A stretch of DNA of 64,000 bases from Pythium myriotylum. Lineage: Eukaryota > Oomycota > Peronosporomycetes > Pythiales > Pythiaceae. Shown here one piece after another: positions 45,474-54,163 of the stretch. Below the pieces are notes generated by a model. It was not told where the DNA came from and did no database searches. It saw only the letters and a list, made by a program, of their open reading frames with translations. Made by a program: the position numbers and the translations under genes. Location of the stretch: NCBI GenBank assembly GCA_023091665.1, contig JALJCQ010000023.1, positions 186,001 to 250,000 of the forward strand, read 5' to 3'. Within the stretch, counting starts at the first letter, position 1; the number at the start of each line of letters is the position of its first letter.

Positions 45474-45927
45474 CCTGCGAGAATGAGATCTGAGTGCGCA
45501 GCTGCTGCTGCATACTACGTTCATCTAGCTTTCGTTTCTGCTCGCTCGCAATTTTATCCGAGTACTCGTGAAGTGGAAGGCCGTAGGGATCGAAGATGGT
45601 TGTCGGAAAGTTCGACTGGAGCTCGTCAATACCAAAGTACTCGACGACCTTGTGCAAAATGTACGGGTTCGCGACCTCTTTCTTGGTTTGCAGGTTTTCT
45701 TGGAACGATTTGGCGGACGGTGTCTGTTGCATTTCGAGGAATCGCGCTATTCTTGCTTGGACTTGCGGGTCCGCGGGTCCTGGCGGTTCAGCGGGCAGCC
45801 CGTCGATCGTAATTGCTCCGACTGACTTGTCCTTCGGCGGCACCGCAGAGCCCGTCCGCGCGCATTGGCTGTTGTCTCCAGAGTCGTCGTCGCTGGACGA
45901 CGCGTACTCCACGCCCAGCGCGTTCAT
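45460..45927 (-). CDS. SAP30BP: SAP30-binding protein / HCNGP family
   Basis: This intronless 155-aa protein starts MNALGVEYASSSDDDS, matching the HCNGP N-terminus in which a Leu-Ala-x-Tyr motif precedes an acidic patch. The core NPYILHKVVEYFGIDELQSN followed by FPTTIFDPYGL corresponds to the conserved HCNGP block (NPxIYEKLIxxxxIDELGTNxP...FDPHG). SAP30BP is a splicing and transcription cofactor; its short form here lacks the long human C-terminus. The start codon lies 7 bp from the divergent RCC1-repeat start, so the two 5' UTRs must overlap or be almost absent. Confidence 0.88.
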   Translation of the reverse strand: MNALGVEYASSSDDDSGDNSQCARTGSAVPPKDKSVGAITIDGLPAEPPGPADPQVQARIARFLEMQQTPSAKSFQENLQTKKEVANPYILHKVVEYFGIDELQSNFPTTIFDPYGLPLHEYSDKIASEQKRKLDERSMQQQLRTQISFSQAKQT

Positions 45928-45934
45928 CGCAGCG

Positions 45935-48035
45935 ATGCAGACACTGACCAGTCCGCTCGAGCGGCTTCGCGAGCAGCGCGCGCAGCGGCTGCTGGAGATG
46001 CTGCAAGACGACCTGCGCGCGCAGATGCGACAAGAAGACGACGCCGCTGGCCGCAGAGGACGCCACGACCCGCCACGTAGCGCGCAGCAACGGCTCCAGC
46101 GGCGAATCGCGCGGCTCGCTGCGCCGGCCACTCGCGAGCAGCTCTGGAATCACGTGGCGGTCCCTCGGTTTCACGTAAGTTACCCGGGCCGTAGTATGCA
46201 GGAACCGCCAAGTTAACCGCGCGATCTTGAAAGGGTGTGCCCATCAATGACCTGCCGAAGACGCGCGACTTCTGGGAGCGCGTGGACGTGACATCGTGGA
46301 CCAAGGCACAGCTCGACGTCGCATGCCAACTCCTGGATCTGGAGCCCGGTGGACGGAAGGCCGAGATGGTCGCGCGACTCCAGGACTGGGTCTACGCCCC
46401 GGCGATCTGCGCAGCGAGAGAAGAGCGCGAGCGCGGCGAGAGAGAGCGCGAGCGTTTACTCGCGGCCGGGCGCGTGTTCGCGTGGGGTCACAACTTCCAC
46501 GGCGAACTGGGTCTCGGCGATCGCGTTGATCGGCGCTGCCCGACCGAGCTTGAGCTGTTTCGAGGTGAAGAGATTACAGAGGTCGTCGCTGGCTTCAGCA
46601 CCAACTTCGCATTCGCAATCGCGAGCGACGGATGCGTCTTCGCGTGGGGTGGGGGTGGTAAAAGTCTCGTCGACATCACACAGAGTCGACGTGACGATGG
46701 CTCGAAAGCTACTGCAGCGCACGGAAAACGTTCCTTCACCGGAGGTCGAGCATCGATCCCTACAAGAGACGGCGTGGGTGGTGAGTCTGGGTGTTTTCTA
46801 GTCCCTCGTGTCGTCGCTCAGCTCTCGGGGCAACGCGTGGCAACGATCGCAAGCGCGCGTAGTGATGGACACGTGGCCTTCACGACCGCGGAAGGTTCTT
46901 GCTACACGTGGGGCAGAGGAGACCATGGCGAACTGGGATTCGCAACCGGGGACACTGCAGCTTCGACCCAGGCACAAACCCTGCAGCCAGTGTTAGTGAA
47001 GGCATTTAACGTAGAGGGATCAGCACGGATTATCCAGGTCAGTGTGGGCAACTGTCATTCCGCCGCAGTATCGAGCAGCGGCGACCTGTTCACTTGGGGT
47101 GCGTGTTGGGGTGGTCAGCTCGGTCTCGGAACAGCTAAGCGCAAGGGCGTGCGAGATCCTCGGCACCAGTTTTTCTTTCCGACGCCAACTCCTGTTGAGG
47201 CCTTTGCGAGGACTCGCGTGATCAAGGTATCATGTGGAGCGGTCCATACTGCAGTCATCTCGGCAGAGGGCCAGCTTTTCACTTTCGGCTGCAGTGATGG
47301 TGGACGCCTAGGACACGGCACAAAGGACTTAATTGAAGGCGTCAATGGGACGAGCGACCTGCTTCACCCAGAACTAGTCCGAACGCTGGAAAAAGACATC
47401 GTGCTGGATGTTGTGTGCAGCAGTTGGCATTCGCTATGCCTTGTACGCGCAAGAGACGACGTTGCACCTAAAGGCGACGGATATGTGTACGCATTTGGTT
47501 ACGGGATGCACGGCCAGCTTGGGCTTGGTAAACAGAAGAGCGCGACGATTCCGAGTGAGCGCTCTGCAACATAATCCACGAAATACAGCTGACTAACTGT
47601 TGCGGTGAGATAGCTCGCCTACCCGAATTTGTTCATCGCAAAGTCCGTTGCTGCAAGATCTCGGCGGCCTCCCACCACTCGTGCGCGCTGAGCACCGATG
47701 GCAAGCTCTTTACGTGGGGGCAAAACGATTCAGGCTGCCTTGGTCGAGATCTCCCAGAACTCTCGACATACTCGGCTGAGCCTGATGTGGTCTCCAGCCT
47801 GAGTGGCTTCGGCGTCGGCCCAGTCTTTTCGATCACTTGCGGGCACCGCTTCACCGTTGTCGCCACGGGCCCATGGAAGCCGCTCGAGCCCACAACAACA
47901 TTTGAGCTAAACGAACGGCTGAATCGCCACGTGCGCGTACCAGTCAGCACGACTGACAAGAGGCCAACAAGTATCTTTTCGAATAAGCCAATGCAATACG
48001 AACATGCCATTGCCCCAGCTAAGAGGGCTGCCTAG
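45935..48035 (+). CDS. RCC1-repeat (beta-propeller) protein with SAP-like N-terminus
   Basis: Exons 45935-46174, 46234-47554 and 47614-48035 give 660 aa. Residues about 1-80 are Arg/Gln-rich helix. About 90-130 (WTKAQLDVACQLLDLEPGG, then RKAEMVARL) looks like a SAP/SAP-like DNA-binding hairpin. From residue 150 come RCC1 repeats: VFAWGHNFHGELGLGD, CYTWGRGDHGELGF, LFTWGACWGGQLGLG, LFTFGCSDGGRLGHG, VYAFGYGMHGQLGLG and LFTWGQNDSGCLG, enough for a seven-bladed propeller. Ran-GEF activity cannot be assumed; most such proteins are adaptors. Its stop TAG shares the palindrome CTAG with the stop of the convergent nucleotidase gene. Confidence 0.88.
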
Positions 48036-49594
48036 AATGAAATGTACGAGCGCAGAGCTCCCTTCTCACAGAGTATTCTCCCGGGCTGTTGGTTGACGTA
48101 GTTCTCGAGTGCTGTGTCAAACCGACCGGCCTCCACCTCGCTCTTGAGCACCTTCACCTTGACTCCAGGGATAACTGAGAGCTCCGTAGTGTACAAGAAA
48201 GCAATAAGCGAGAGCTTGAAGACCTCGTCGTCCTTGACTGGACCCGAGCGCGTCGGATGACCCATCCACTCCAAGCTCGTGAGTGAGCCAGCTCCGACAC
48301 CCGTGCACTTGAAAGTCCACTTCACGCCGGCTGGGTGCGCGTAGAAACCGTTGAGGATGACGACGCCAGCGCCGCAGCTTGCGAGGTTCTCTTTTGTGAT
48401 GAACTTCTTGAGCGATGCGCCATCCGTTTCCACAAGCATAACCAAATTCCCGAATGGAGACCAGGCAAAAAGCTGGCCAAACGTCAAGGTCCCCGCCGGG
48501 TATACTTTATCTGTGCGGATTCCACCGCCGTTCGTGATGGCTACGTCGGCTGAGCCTTCCCCATAGAACTTCAGCTGTGCATCCGAGAAAATATGGGCGA
48601 TCGGTGCATCCATCGCACGGACGACCTTGTTGGTAAGGTCCAAAGGCTCACAGAGCGAACCAACAATGCGCTGAAAGACAACTCCAATTTGTGCCGAGTA
48701 CGACTGAATGATCGTTTCCAGGACAGGATCCGTGGGCATATCCTCGGTAATCGGCACCGCCGTGTGCGTCATGCGGAACGTCGCCGCGTTGGACGCATCC
48801 TTGGCAAAGTACTCAATGTGCGACCTCCAGATGGAGCGGAAGTCGAAGTCCGCCTTGAGGTACGGCGTGCCATAGTTGGTCTGCAACATCGATGCGTGGT
48901 CATGACCGCCGTAGATGATGTTGATGCCGGCCACCTCCTTCGAGAGACGGTTGTCGTCAGCAAGATCCTGGTGGGTCAGTGCGATGATCATGTCCACCTT
49001 AGCCGCCTGCAGCAACGCCACCTGTCGCTTGGCGGCTTCGATGGGGTCGGTCCAGAAGAGTCCCTTGCTCGAGTCCTTCATGTCGTACATGACGCCGAAG
49101 AGACCGATTTTGATCTTGCCGAAGGTCGGGTGGGAGAACTCTTTGATCGCGCGCGGCTTAGTGCCCGTGAGCAGCGCACCCGTCTCGATCTCGTAGCAGT
49201 TGGCGTTTAGCCACGGGAAGTTGACAGCGTTGGAGACGTTGACGAAGCCCTCAATGCCGAAGTCGAACTCGTGGTTGCCCAGCGACGCAAAGTCCACGCC
49301 GATGGCCTTGTGGGCGTCCGTCATCTGCATACCCTTGAACTGCGAAGACCATAGCGAAGGCGACATGGTGTCACCCGCGAATAGCACGAGGCTGTTCGGG
49401 TTCTTTGCCTTCATGTCCTTGGCGATCGGGACAACGCGCGACGGACCGCCGATGTTGAGGCCGTTGACAGTGTCTTGGAGCATCTCGTACACGTCATTAT
49501 ACGCCAGGATCTCGATCGTCGCCGTGATGGCTCTCGCGGCATTGCTTGCGGTCACCAACACCGCTGCCACAGCTGTAGTAATGAAGATCTTCAT
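48032..49594 (-). CDS. Secreted 5'-nucleotidase-family protein (copy A)
   Basis: This intronless protein of 520 aa has a signal peptide (MKIFITTAVAAVLVTASNA). It has the two-domain UshA/5'-nucleotidase architecture: N-terminal metallophosphoesterase with LFAGDTMSPS, SLGNHEFDFG, ALTHQD and GGHDHAS, then a C-terminal domain with AITNGGGIRTD, FGQLFAWSPFGN and the substrate-binding NG motif. The first metal motif reads NDVYEM where most members have NDxH, so one usual His ligand is Tyr. Likely acts outside the cell on nucleotides or other phosphate esters, which would suit phosphate or purine salvage. Tandem with copy B, 277 bp apart, with tracts of near-identity. Confidence 0.88.
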   Translation of the reverse strand: MKIFITTAVAAVLVTASNAARAITATIEILAYNDVYEMLQDTVNGLNIGGPSRVVPIAKDMKAKNPNSLVLFAGDTMSPSLWSSQFKGMQMTDAHKAIGVDFASLGNHEFDFGIEGFVNVSNAVNFPWLNANCYEIETGALLTGTKPRAIKEFSHPTFGKIKIGLFGVMYDMKDSSKGLFWTDPIEAAKRQVALLQAAKVDMIIALTHQDLADDNRLSKEVAGINIIYGGHDHASMLQTNYGTPYLKADFDFRSIWRSHIEYFAKDASNAATFRMTHTAVPITEDMPTDPVLETIIQSYSAQIGVVFQRIVGSLCEPLDLTNKVVRAMDAPIAHIFSDAQLKFYGEGSADVAITNGGGIRTDKVYPAGTLTFGQLFAWSPFGNLVMLVETDGASLKKFITKENLASCGAGVVILNGFYAHPAGVKWTFKCTGVGAGSLTSLEWMGHPTRSGPVKDDEVFKLSLIAFLYTTELSVIPGVKVKVLKSEVEAGRFDTALENYVNQQPGRILCEKGALRSYISF

Positions 49595-51367
49595 TCACCT
49601 GGGCGAGATCTAAAATGACCGATTTATTGGACCCCTCTTATCCCCAAAGGTCGGCTGCTTGTATGTGCGGCCCTTCAGCAACACTTGCGTTGACCATTCT
49701 GGATGTGCCTCTGAAAAATCAAAGCCTTTTTGATTTGGCTGCTGAATATGCTGAACGAGTTGCTACAGTTTCGTTGTATGAGCACTCTCCAGTCGAGAGC
49801 TTGAATCCATTACGGCTCAACGTTGTCTACACTACAGAGAGGTCTGCCTACGCACGATACTCTTCCCAGGCTTAGAACGAGATCGACGAGCGCACGGGGC
49901 CCTTCTCGCACAGAGTCGCATCCGGCTGCTGCTTGACATACCATTCCAGAGCAGCATCGATGCGTACCGCCTCAGCCTCACTCTTGATTACCTTGGTGCG
50001 GATACCTGGAATGACGGAGAACTCGGTGTTGTAAAGGAAGTTGTTCGTCGCGAGCTTGAAGACCTCGTCGTCCTTGACTGGACCCGAGCGCGTCGGATGT
50101 CCCATCCACTCCAAGCTCGTGAGTGAGCCAGCTCCGACACCCGTGCACTTGAAAGTCCACTTCACGCCGGCTGGGTGCGCGTAGAAACCGTTGAGGATGA
50201 CGACGCCAGCGCCGCAGCTTGCGAGGTTCTCTTTTGTGATGAACTTCTTGAGCGATGCGCCGTCGGTCTCAGTGATCATGATCGTGTTACCAAAAGGCGA
50301 CCAGGCTACGACCTGCCCCAGAGTGAGCGGGCCGGCAGAATACACCTTATCTGTGCGGATTCCTCCGCCGTTAGTGATCGATACATCCGCAGAGCCCTCT
50401 CCATAAAACTTGAGCTGCGCATCGGCAAAGATGTGCGCAATGGGTGCGTCCATCGCACGAACGACCTTGTTCGTGAGGTCCAAGGGCTCGCATAGAGTGC
50501 CAACGACACGTTCGAAGATCTTGCCGATACGAACAGCATAGTCTTGAATCTGGGAATCGAGCTTCGGATCCGTGGGCATATCCTCGGTAATCGGCACCGC
50601 CGTGTGCGTCATGCGGAACGTCGCCGCGTTGGACGCATCCTTGGCAAAGTACTCAATGTGCGACCTCCAGATGGAGCGGAAGTCGAAGTCCGCCTTGAGG
50701 TACGGCGTGCCATAGTTGGTCTGCAACATCGATGCGTGGTCATGACCACCGTAGATGATGTTGATGCCGGCCACCTCCTTCGAGAGACGGTTGTCGTCAG
50801 CAAGATCCTGGTGGGTCAGTGCGATGATCATGTCCACCTTAGCCGCCTGCAGCAACGCCACCTGTCGCTTGGCGGCTTCGATGGGGTCGGTCCAGAAGAG
50901 TCCCTTGCTCGAGTCCTTCATGTCGTACATGACGCCGAAGAGACCGATTTTGATCTTGCCGAAGGTCGGGTGGGAGAACTCTTTGATCGCGCGCGGCTTA
51001 GTGCCCGTGAGCAGCGCACCCGTCTCGATCTCGTAGCAGTTGGCGTTTAGCCACGGGAAGTTGACAGCGTTGGAGACGTTGACGAAGCCCTCAATGCCGA
51101 AGTCGAACTCGTGGTTGCCCAGCGACGCAAAGTCCACGCCGATGGCCTTGTGGGCGTCCGTCATCTGCATACCCTTGAACTGCGAAGACCATAGCGAAGG
51201 CGACATGGTGTCACCCGCGAATAGCACGAGGCTGTTCGGGTTCTTTGCCTTCATGTCCTTGGCGATCGGGACAACGCGCGACGGACCGCCGATGTTGAGG
51301 CCGTTGACAGTGTCTTGGAGCATCTCGTACACGTCATTATACGCCAGGATCTCGATCGTCGCCGTGA
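48211..51367. repeat. Tandem gene duplication with near-identical tracts
   Basis: Copies A and B line up at a constant offset of 1840 bp. Tracts 48728-49527 / 50568-51367 (about 800 bp, one synonymous difference seen at 48908/50748) and about 48212-48420 / 50052-50260 are almost identical. The segments between and outside (48421-48727 and the 3' ends) differ at many bases and residues. The mosaic suggests gene conversion. Confidence 0.85.
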
Positions 51368-51440
51368 GGTTGCGGGCTGCGTCCGCAGTGCCGGCGATGA
51401 CAGCGACAAGCGCGACGGCGATCGAGCAGAAAACCTTCAT
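49872..51440 (-). CDS. Secreted 5'-nucleotidase-family protein (copy B)
   Basis: This intronless protein of 522 aa has a signal peptide (MKVFCSIAVALVAVIAGTADA). Domain plan and motifs match copy A, including the Tyr-for-His change in NDVYEM. About residues 25-290 are identical in protein to copy A and nearly so in DNA. Differences cluster in residues about 290-395 (for example KLDSQIQDYAVRIGKIFERV versus VLETIIQSYSAQIGVVFQRI in A) and in the last 60. The conserved NG and SPFGN motifs persist, so both copies look functional. No frameshift or stop is seen. Expression from a promoter in the 821-bp gap before the ketoacyl-synthase gene is expected. Confidence 0.88.
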   Translation of the reverse strand: MKVFCSIAVALVAVIAGTADAARNLTATIEILAYNDVYEMLQDTVNGLNIGGPSRVVPIAKDMKAKNPNSLVLFAGDTMSPSLWSSQFKGMQMTDAHKAIGVDFASLGNHEFDFGIEGFVNVSNAVNFPWLNANCYEIETGALLTGTKPRAIKEFSHPTFGKIKIGLFGVMYDMKDSSKGLFWTDPIEAAKRQVALLQAAKVDMIIALTHQDLADDNRLSKEVAGINIIYGGHDHASMLQTNYGTPYLKADFDFRSIWRSHIEYFAKDASNAATFRMTHTAVPITEDMPTDPKLDSQIQDYAVRIGKIFERVVGTLCEPLDLTNKVVRAMDAPIAHIFADAQLKFYGEGSADVSITNGGGIRTDKVYSAGPLTLGQVVAWSPFGNTIMITETDGASLKKFITKENLASCGAGVVILNGFYAHPAGVKWTFKCTGVGAGSLTSLEWMGHPTRSGPVKDDEVFKLATNNFLYNTEFSVIPGIRTKVIKSEAEAVRIDAALEWYVKQQPDATLCEKGPVRSSISF

Positions 51441-52078
51441 AGGAAGCTGGAGGTACTGGAAGCTAACTGGTCACCGACGTGGACAGTTGAGGAATGAGGC
51501 CGATCGGCGGGGCGTCTGGATGGTGGTGCCAGTGTGTCCAGACCAGCCCCGACTCTCCACCCGCGGAACACCCGACATTCACTATCCACTAGATTCGTAG
51601 TGGGATGGCCAAGGGAGTGTGTCACCGCTGGAGACCGACAGCTGTCAGTCTCCGCTTGACCGAAAGTCTCACCAAGCACGAGCTCCTCCTCTGTTTGTGC
51701 AGAGACGCGACCGACGCTGTCACCGGGGGAGGAGCGTCGTTCGGTCGCGCGTGAATGTGTGGTGCATGCGCGGTGGTGTCGACTCCCACGGCGGAACCTC
51801 ATCCGCTGACCGAAGCCCCATCGACGGGCGGCTTCGTAATTAGTTGAGTGTACTGTCGGCTGCACGCCACGAGTCCGAGCCCTAGCTCCATCCTCAACCG
51901 ACCAGCACGCACGTGTCACCAAAGCGAGGAGGAACTTCCCGGCTGTCTCCACGGGACGGCGTTCGACTCGGCGAGCTGGCCAACACGAAACGAAACTTGT
52001 GAGCAGCAACTTGACCGGTGGTCCTTTCAGACCGTCCAAGAGACGAGCCGGTTTCCCCCCGCAATATCATCAATAAAT

Positions 52079-52109
52079 GTATTGCAATCGCAATTTGCGA
52101 TTGCAATAC
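52079..52109. repeat. Perfect palindrome, 15-bp arms
   Basis: Left arm GTATTGCAATCGCAA (52079-52093), one T, right arm TTGCGATTGCAATAC (52095-52109). Pairing extends into flanking AATAAA/TTTATT with a one-base bulge. It could form a cruciform or be the end of a mobile element. Confidence 0.9.
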
Positions 52110-52123
52110 TTTATTGTTGTGAA

Positions 52124-52162
52124 TGACCTCCAAAAATTGCGATTCGCAATACTTGGAGGTCA
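52124..52162. repeat. Nested palindrome sharing sequence with the one before
   Basis: Outer arms TGACCTCCAA (52124-52133) and TTGGAGGTCA (52153-52162) enclose inner arms ATTGCG and CGCAAT around ATT. The inner part repeats the TTGCGATT...GCAATAC half of the first palindrome with one extra C, so the two are related. Confidence 0.88.
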
Positions 52163-52261
52163 CTCAATTTTCAGCAGTGAGGGTCTTTCTATCAGACTCA
52201 CTGCTTATTGCATCTGAGAGTGCACATCTCCACCTCAAACATCGCATCAAGTGGCAGGAAG

Positions 52262-54115
52262 ATGCTCGGGCCTCGCGCCTTCTCCCAGCTCGCCTTCCGC
52301 GCGCCGCCCGTGACGGCCCCGCGGCGCGTCGTGGTCACGGGACTCGGCGCCGTCACGCCCTTCGGCGTCGGCGTGCAGCGCGCATGGGACGCTCTCATCG
52401 ACTCGCGCTGTGCCATCAAAGTGCGTCCGATCTAGTCGCGGCAACTGCGACTCGCTTCTCACCGGTCGCTTGCACAGACCATCGAGGGGTTCGATACGAC
52501 CGGCCTCGCGTGCACGATTGCAGCCCAGGTGCCTCGCGACAGTGAAGCTCCGCACGCATTCCGGACTAAGGACTGGATCAACCCGAAGAATGCGCGGTCG
52601 CAGGAGGTCGACTTCATTGCATTCGCGCTAGCCGCTGGTCAGTGCAAGCTGAGTTGCTTGCAAAAACGAACTGAGCTAAAGGCTGTTTTGATCGAAAGCC
52701 AAGGAGGCGATCGACGACTCTGGATGGACACCAAATTCGGATGAAGAGCGCGAACGTGCCGTAGGGGACACTACTCGAAAACAGGGGGTCTCGCGGGAAC
52801 TAACTCGCTCTTGCGATGGCTAGGGTGTTGCGGTGGGTGCCGGGATCGGCAACATCCAAGAAATCGTAGATGTCGGAGCGCTTGTGCGAGAACAGGTACG
52901 ACGGATAAAAAGGATTATACGTTCGATGTTCCCCAGTCCACTGAGCTCTGGGCGTGCAGAAATACCGCCGCGTTTCGCCATTCTTCATTCCACGTGTGCT
53001 CATTAACCTTGCAGCAGGTCATATTAGTATCGAGCACGGCCTGAAGGTGTGATTTGCTGTTTCTGTTGCATGTCTCGTTGGCTTCACAACTCCTTGTGAC
53101 ATAGGGTCCCAACCACTCTTGTGTGACGGCATGTGCGACGGGATCGAACAGTATCGGCGACGCCTTCCGCTTCATCCGCCACGGAGACGCTGATGTAATG
53201 GTGGCTGGTGGAACGGAGGCTGTAATCAATCCTATCTCAATCTGCGGCTTTCTTCGCTCGCAAGCGCTTACTACCAAGGTATTGCCGCTGCGTATTGATG
53301 CTAATGCGATTGCGCTTAGCGTTGCCATAGTACAATGATCGGCCAGGAGAATCGTCACGCCCATTCGACGCTCAGAGGGATGGTTTTGTCATGGGTGAAG
53401 GTGCTGGGATTGTCGTCCTCGAGGAGTACGAGCACGCTAAGAAACGCGGCGCTCGGATCTATGCCGAAGTGCGAGGTTACGGTTTGAGTGGTGACAGCCA
53501 TCATATGACAGCTCCAGCAGAAAGTGGGGATGGAGCGAGAAGGTAAAAAATCCAGTTTGGTGCGTAAATGAGCATTTTGTAATGATCCGAAGTTACATAG
53601 AGCAATGCGGTCCGCAGTGGAGCAATCTGGCTTGGCACTGAGCGACATTGGGTACATTAACGCACATGCCACATCGACACCGCTCGGTGATCGTGCCGAA
53701 AATGCCGCAATAAAGGAGTTGTTCGGCGAAGATGCTGCTAACCTCGCAGTATCTTCCACAAAGGTGAGCGATTCGCACCAATGATGACCACAATCCGGCG
53801 CTGATAGTTGTTTAACTGGACCAGGGTGCTGTTGGTCATCTTCTGGGCGCTGCAGGCGCTGTTGAAGCTATCATTGCTATTAAGGCGCTTCATCATGTAC
53901 GTGCTCAAGACATCAGCACTGCTCGTTGATGACGAGAGCTGAGAACGAGCTGTTCGCAGAATTTGATGCCACCCACGCTCAACCTTTCGGAAAGAACTGA
54001 AGAATTTTCTCTCAACTACGTACCGATAGTGCCCCAGGAGAAGCAATTGAATGCGGTGTTGACCAACTCCTTCGGATTTGGCGGCACTAATTCAAGTCTC
54101 TGCTTTTCGAAATGA
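52262..54115 (+). CDS. Beta-ketoacyl-ACP synthase II, mitochondrial type
   Basis: Ten short exons (52262-52420, 52478-52637, 52699-52760, 52824-52895, 52960-53046, 53105-53278, 53331-53542, 53601-53763, 53825-53896, 53960-54115) give 438 aa, all in phase. The active-site Cys lies in CVTACATG, and the two catalytic His in [12 protein letters not shown] and [19 protein letters not shown] ends the fold. The N-terminus ([16 protein letters not shown]) is basic, rich in hydroxyl and Ala residues and free of acids, like a mitochondrial presequence. It condenses malonyl-ACP with acyl-ACP, probably in the mitochondrial type II pathway that supplies lipoate. The high intron density contrasts with the intronless nucleotidases next door. 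Confidence 0.93.
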
Positions 54116-54163
54116 TGAGTCCTCATTCTGAATGAAGTCAACAAGTTGTTGAAGTGAACCTCT

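Larger units (their letters stand above)
51441..52261. other. Divergent intergenic region with two palindromes
   Basis: 821 bp between nucleotidase copy B (-) and the ketoacyl-ACP synthase (+). A 200-codon open frame on the minus strand shows no domain, is Arg/Ser-rich and appears spurious. The last 200 bp hold two strong inverted repeats (52079-52109 and 52124-52162). Confidence 0.6.

Noticed and set aside
51437..52039. 200-codon open frame on the minus strand
   Set aside because: Arg/Ser-rich, no domain, no splice support; it overlaps the nucleotidase B promoter and the GC-rich divergent gap.
52262..54115. Ketoacyl-ACP synthase as a frameshifted pseudogene
   Set aside because: At first sight the frames shift many times, but ten GT-AG exons join in phase and all catalytic residues are present.
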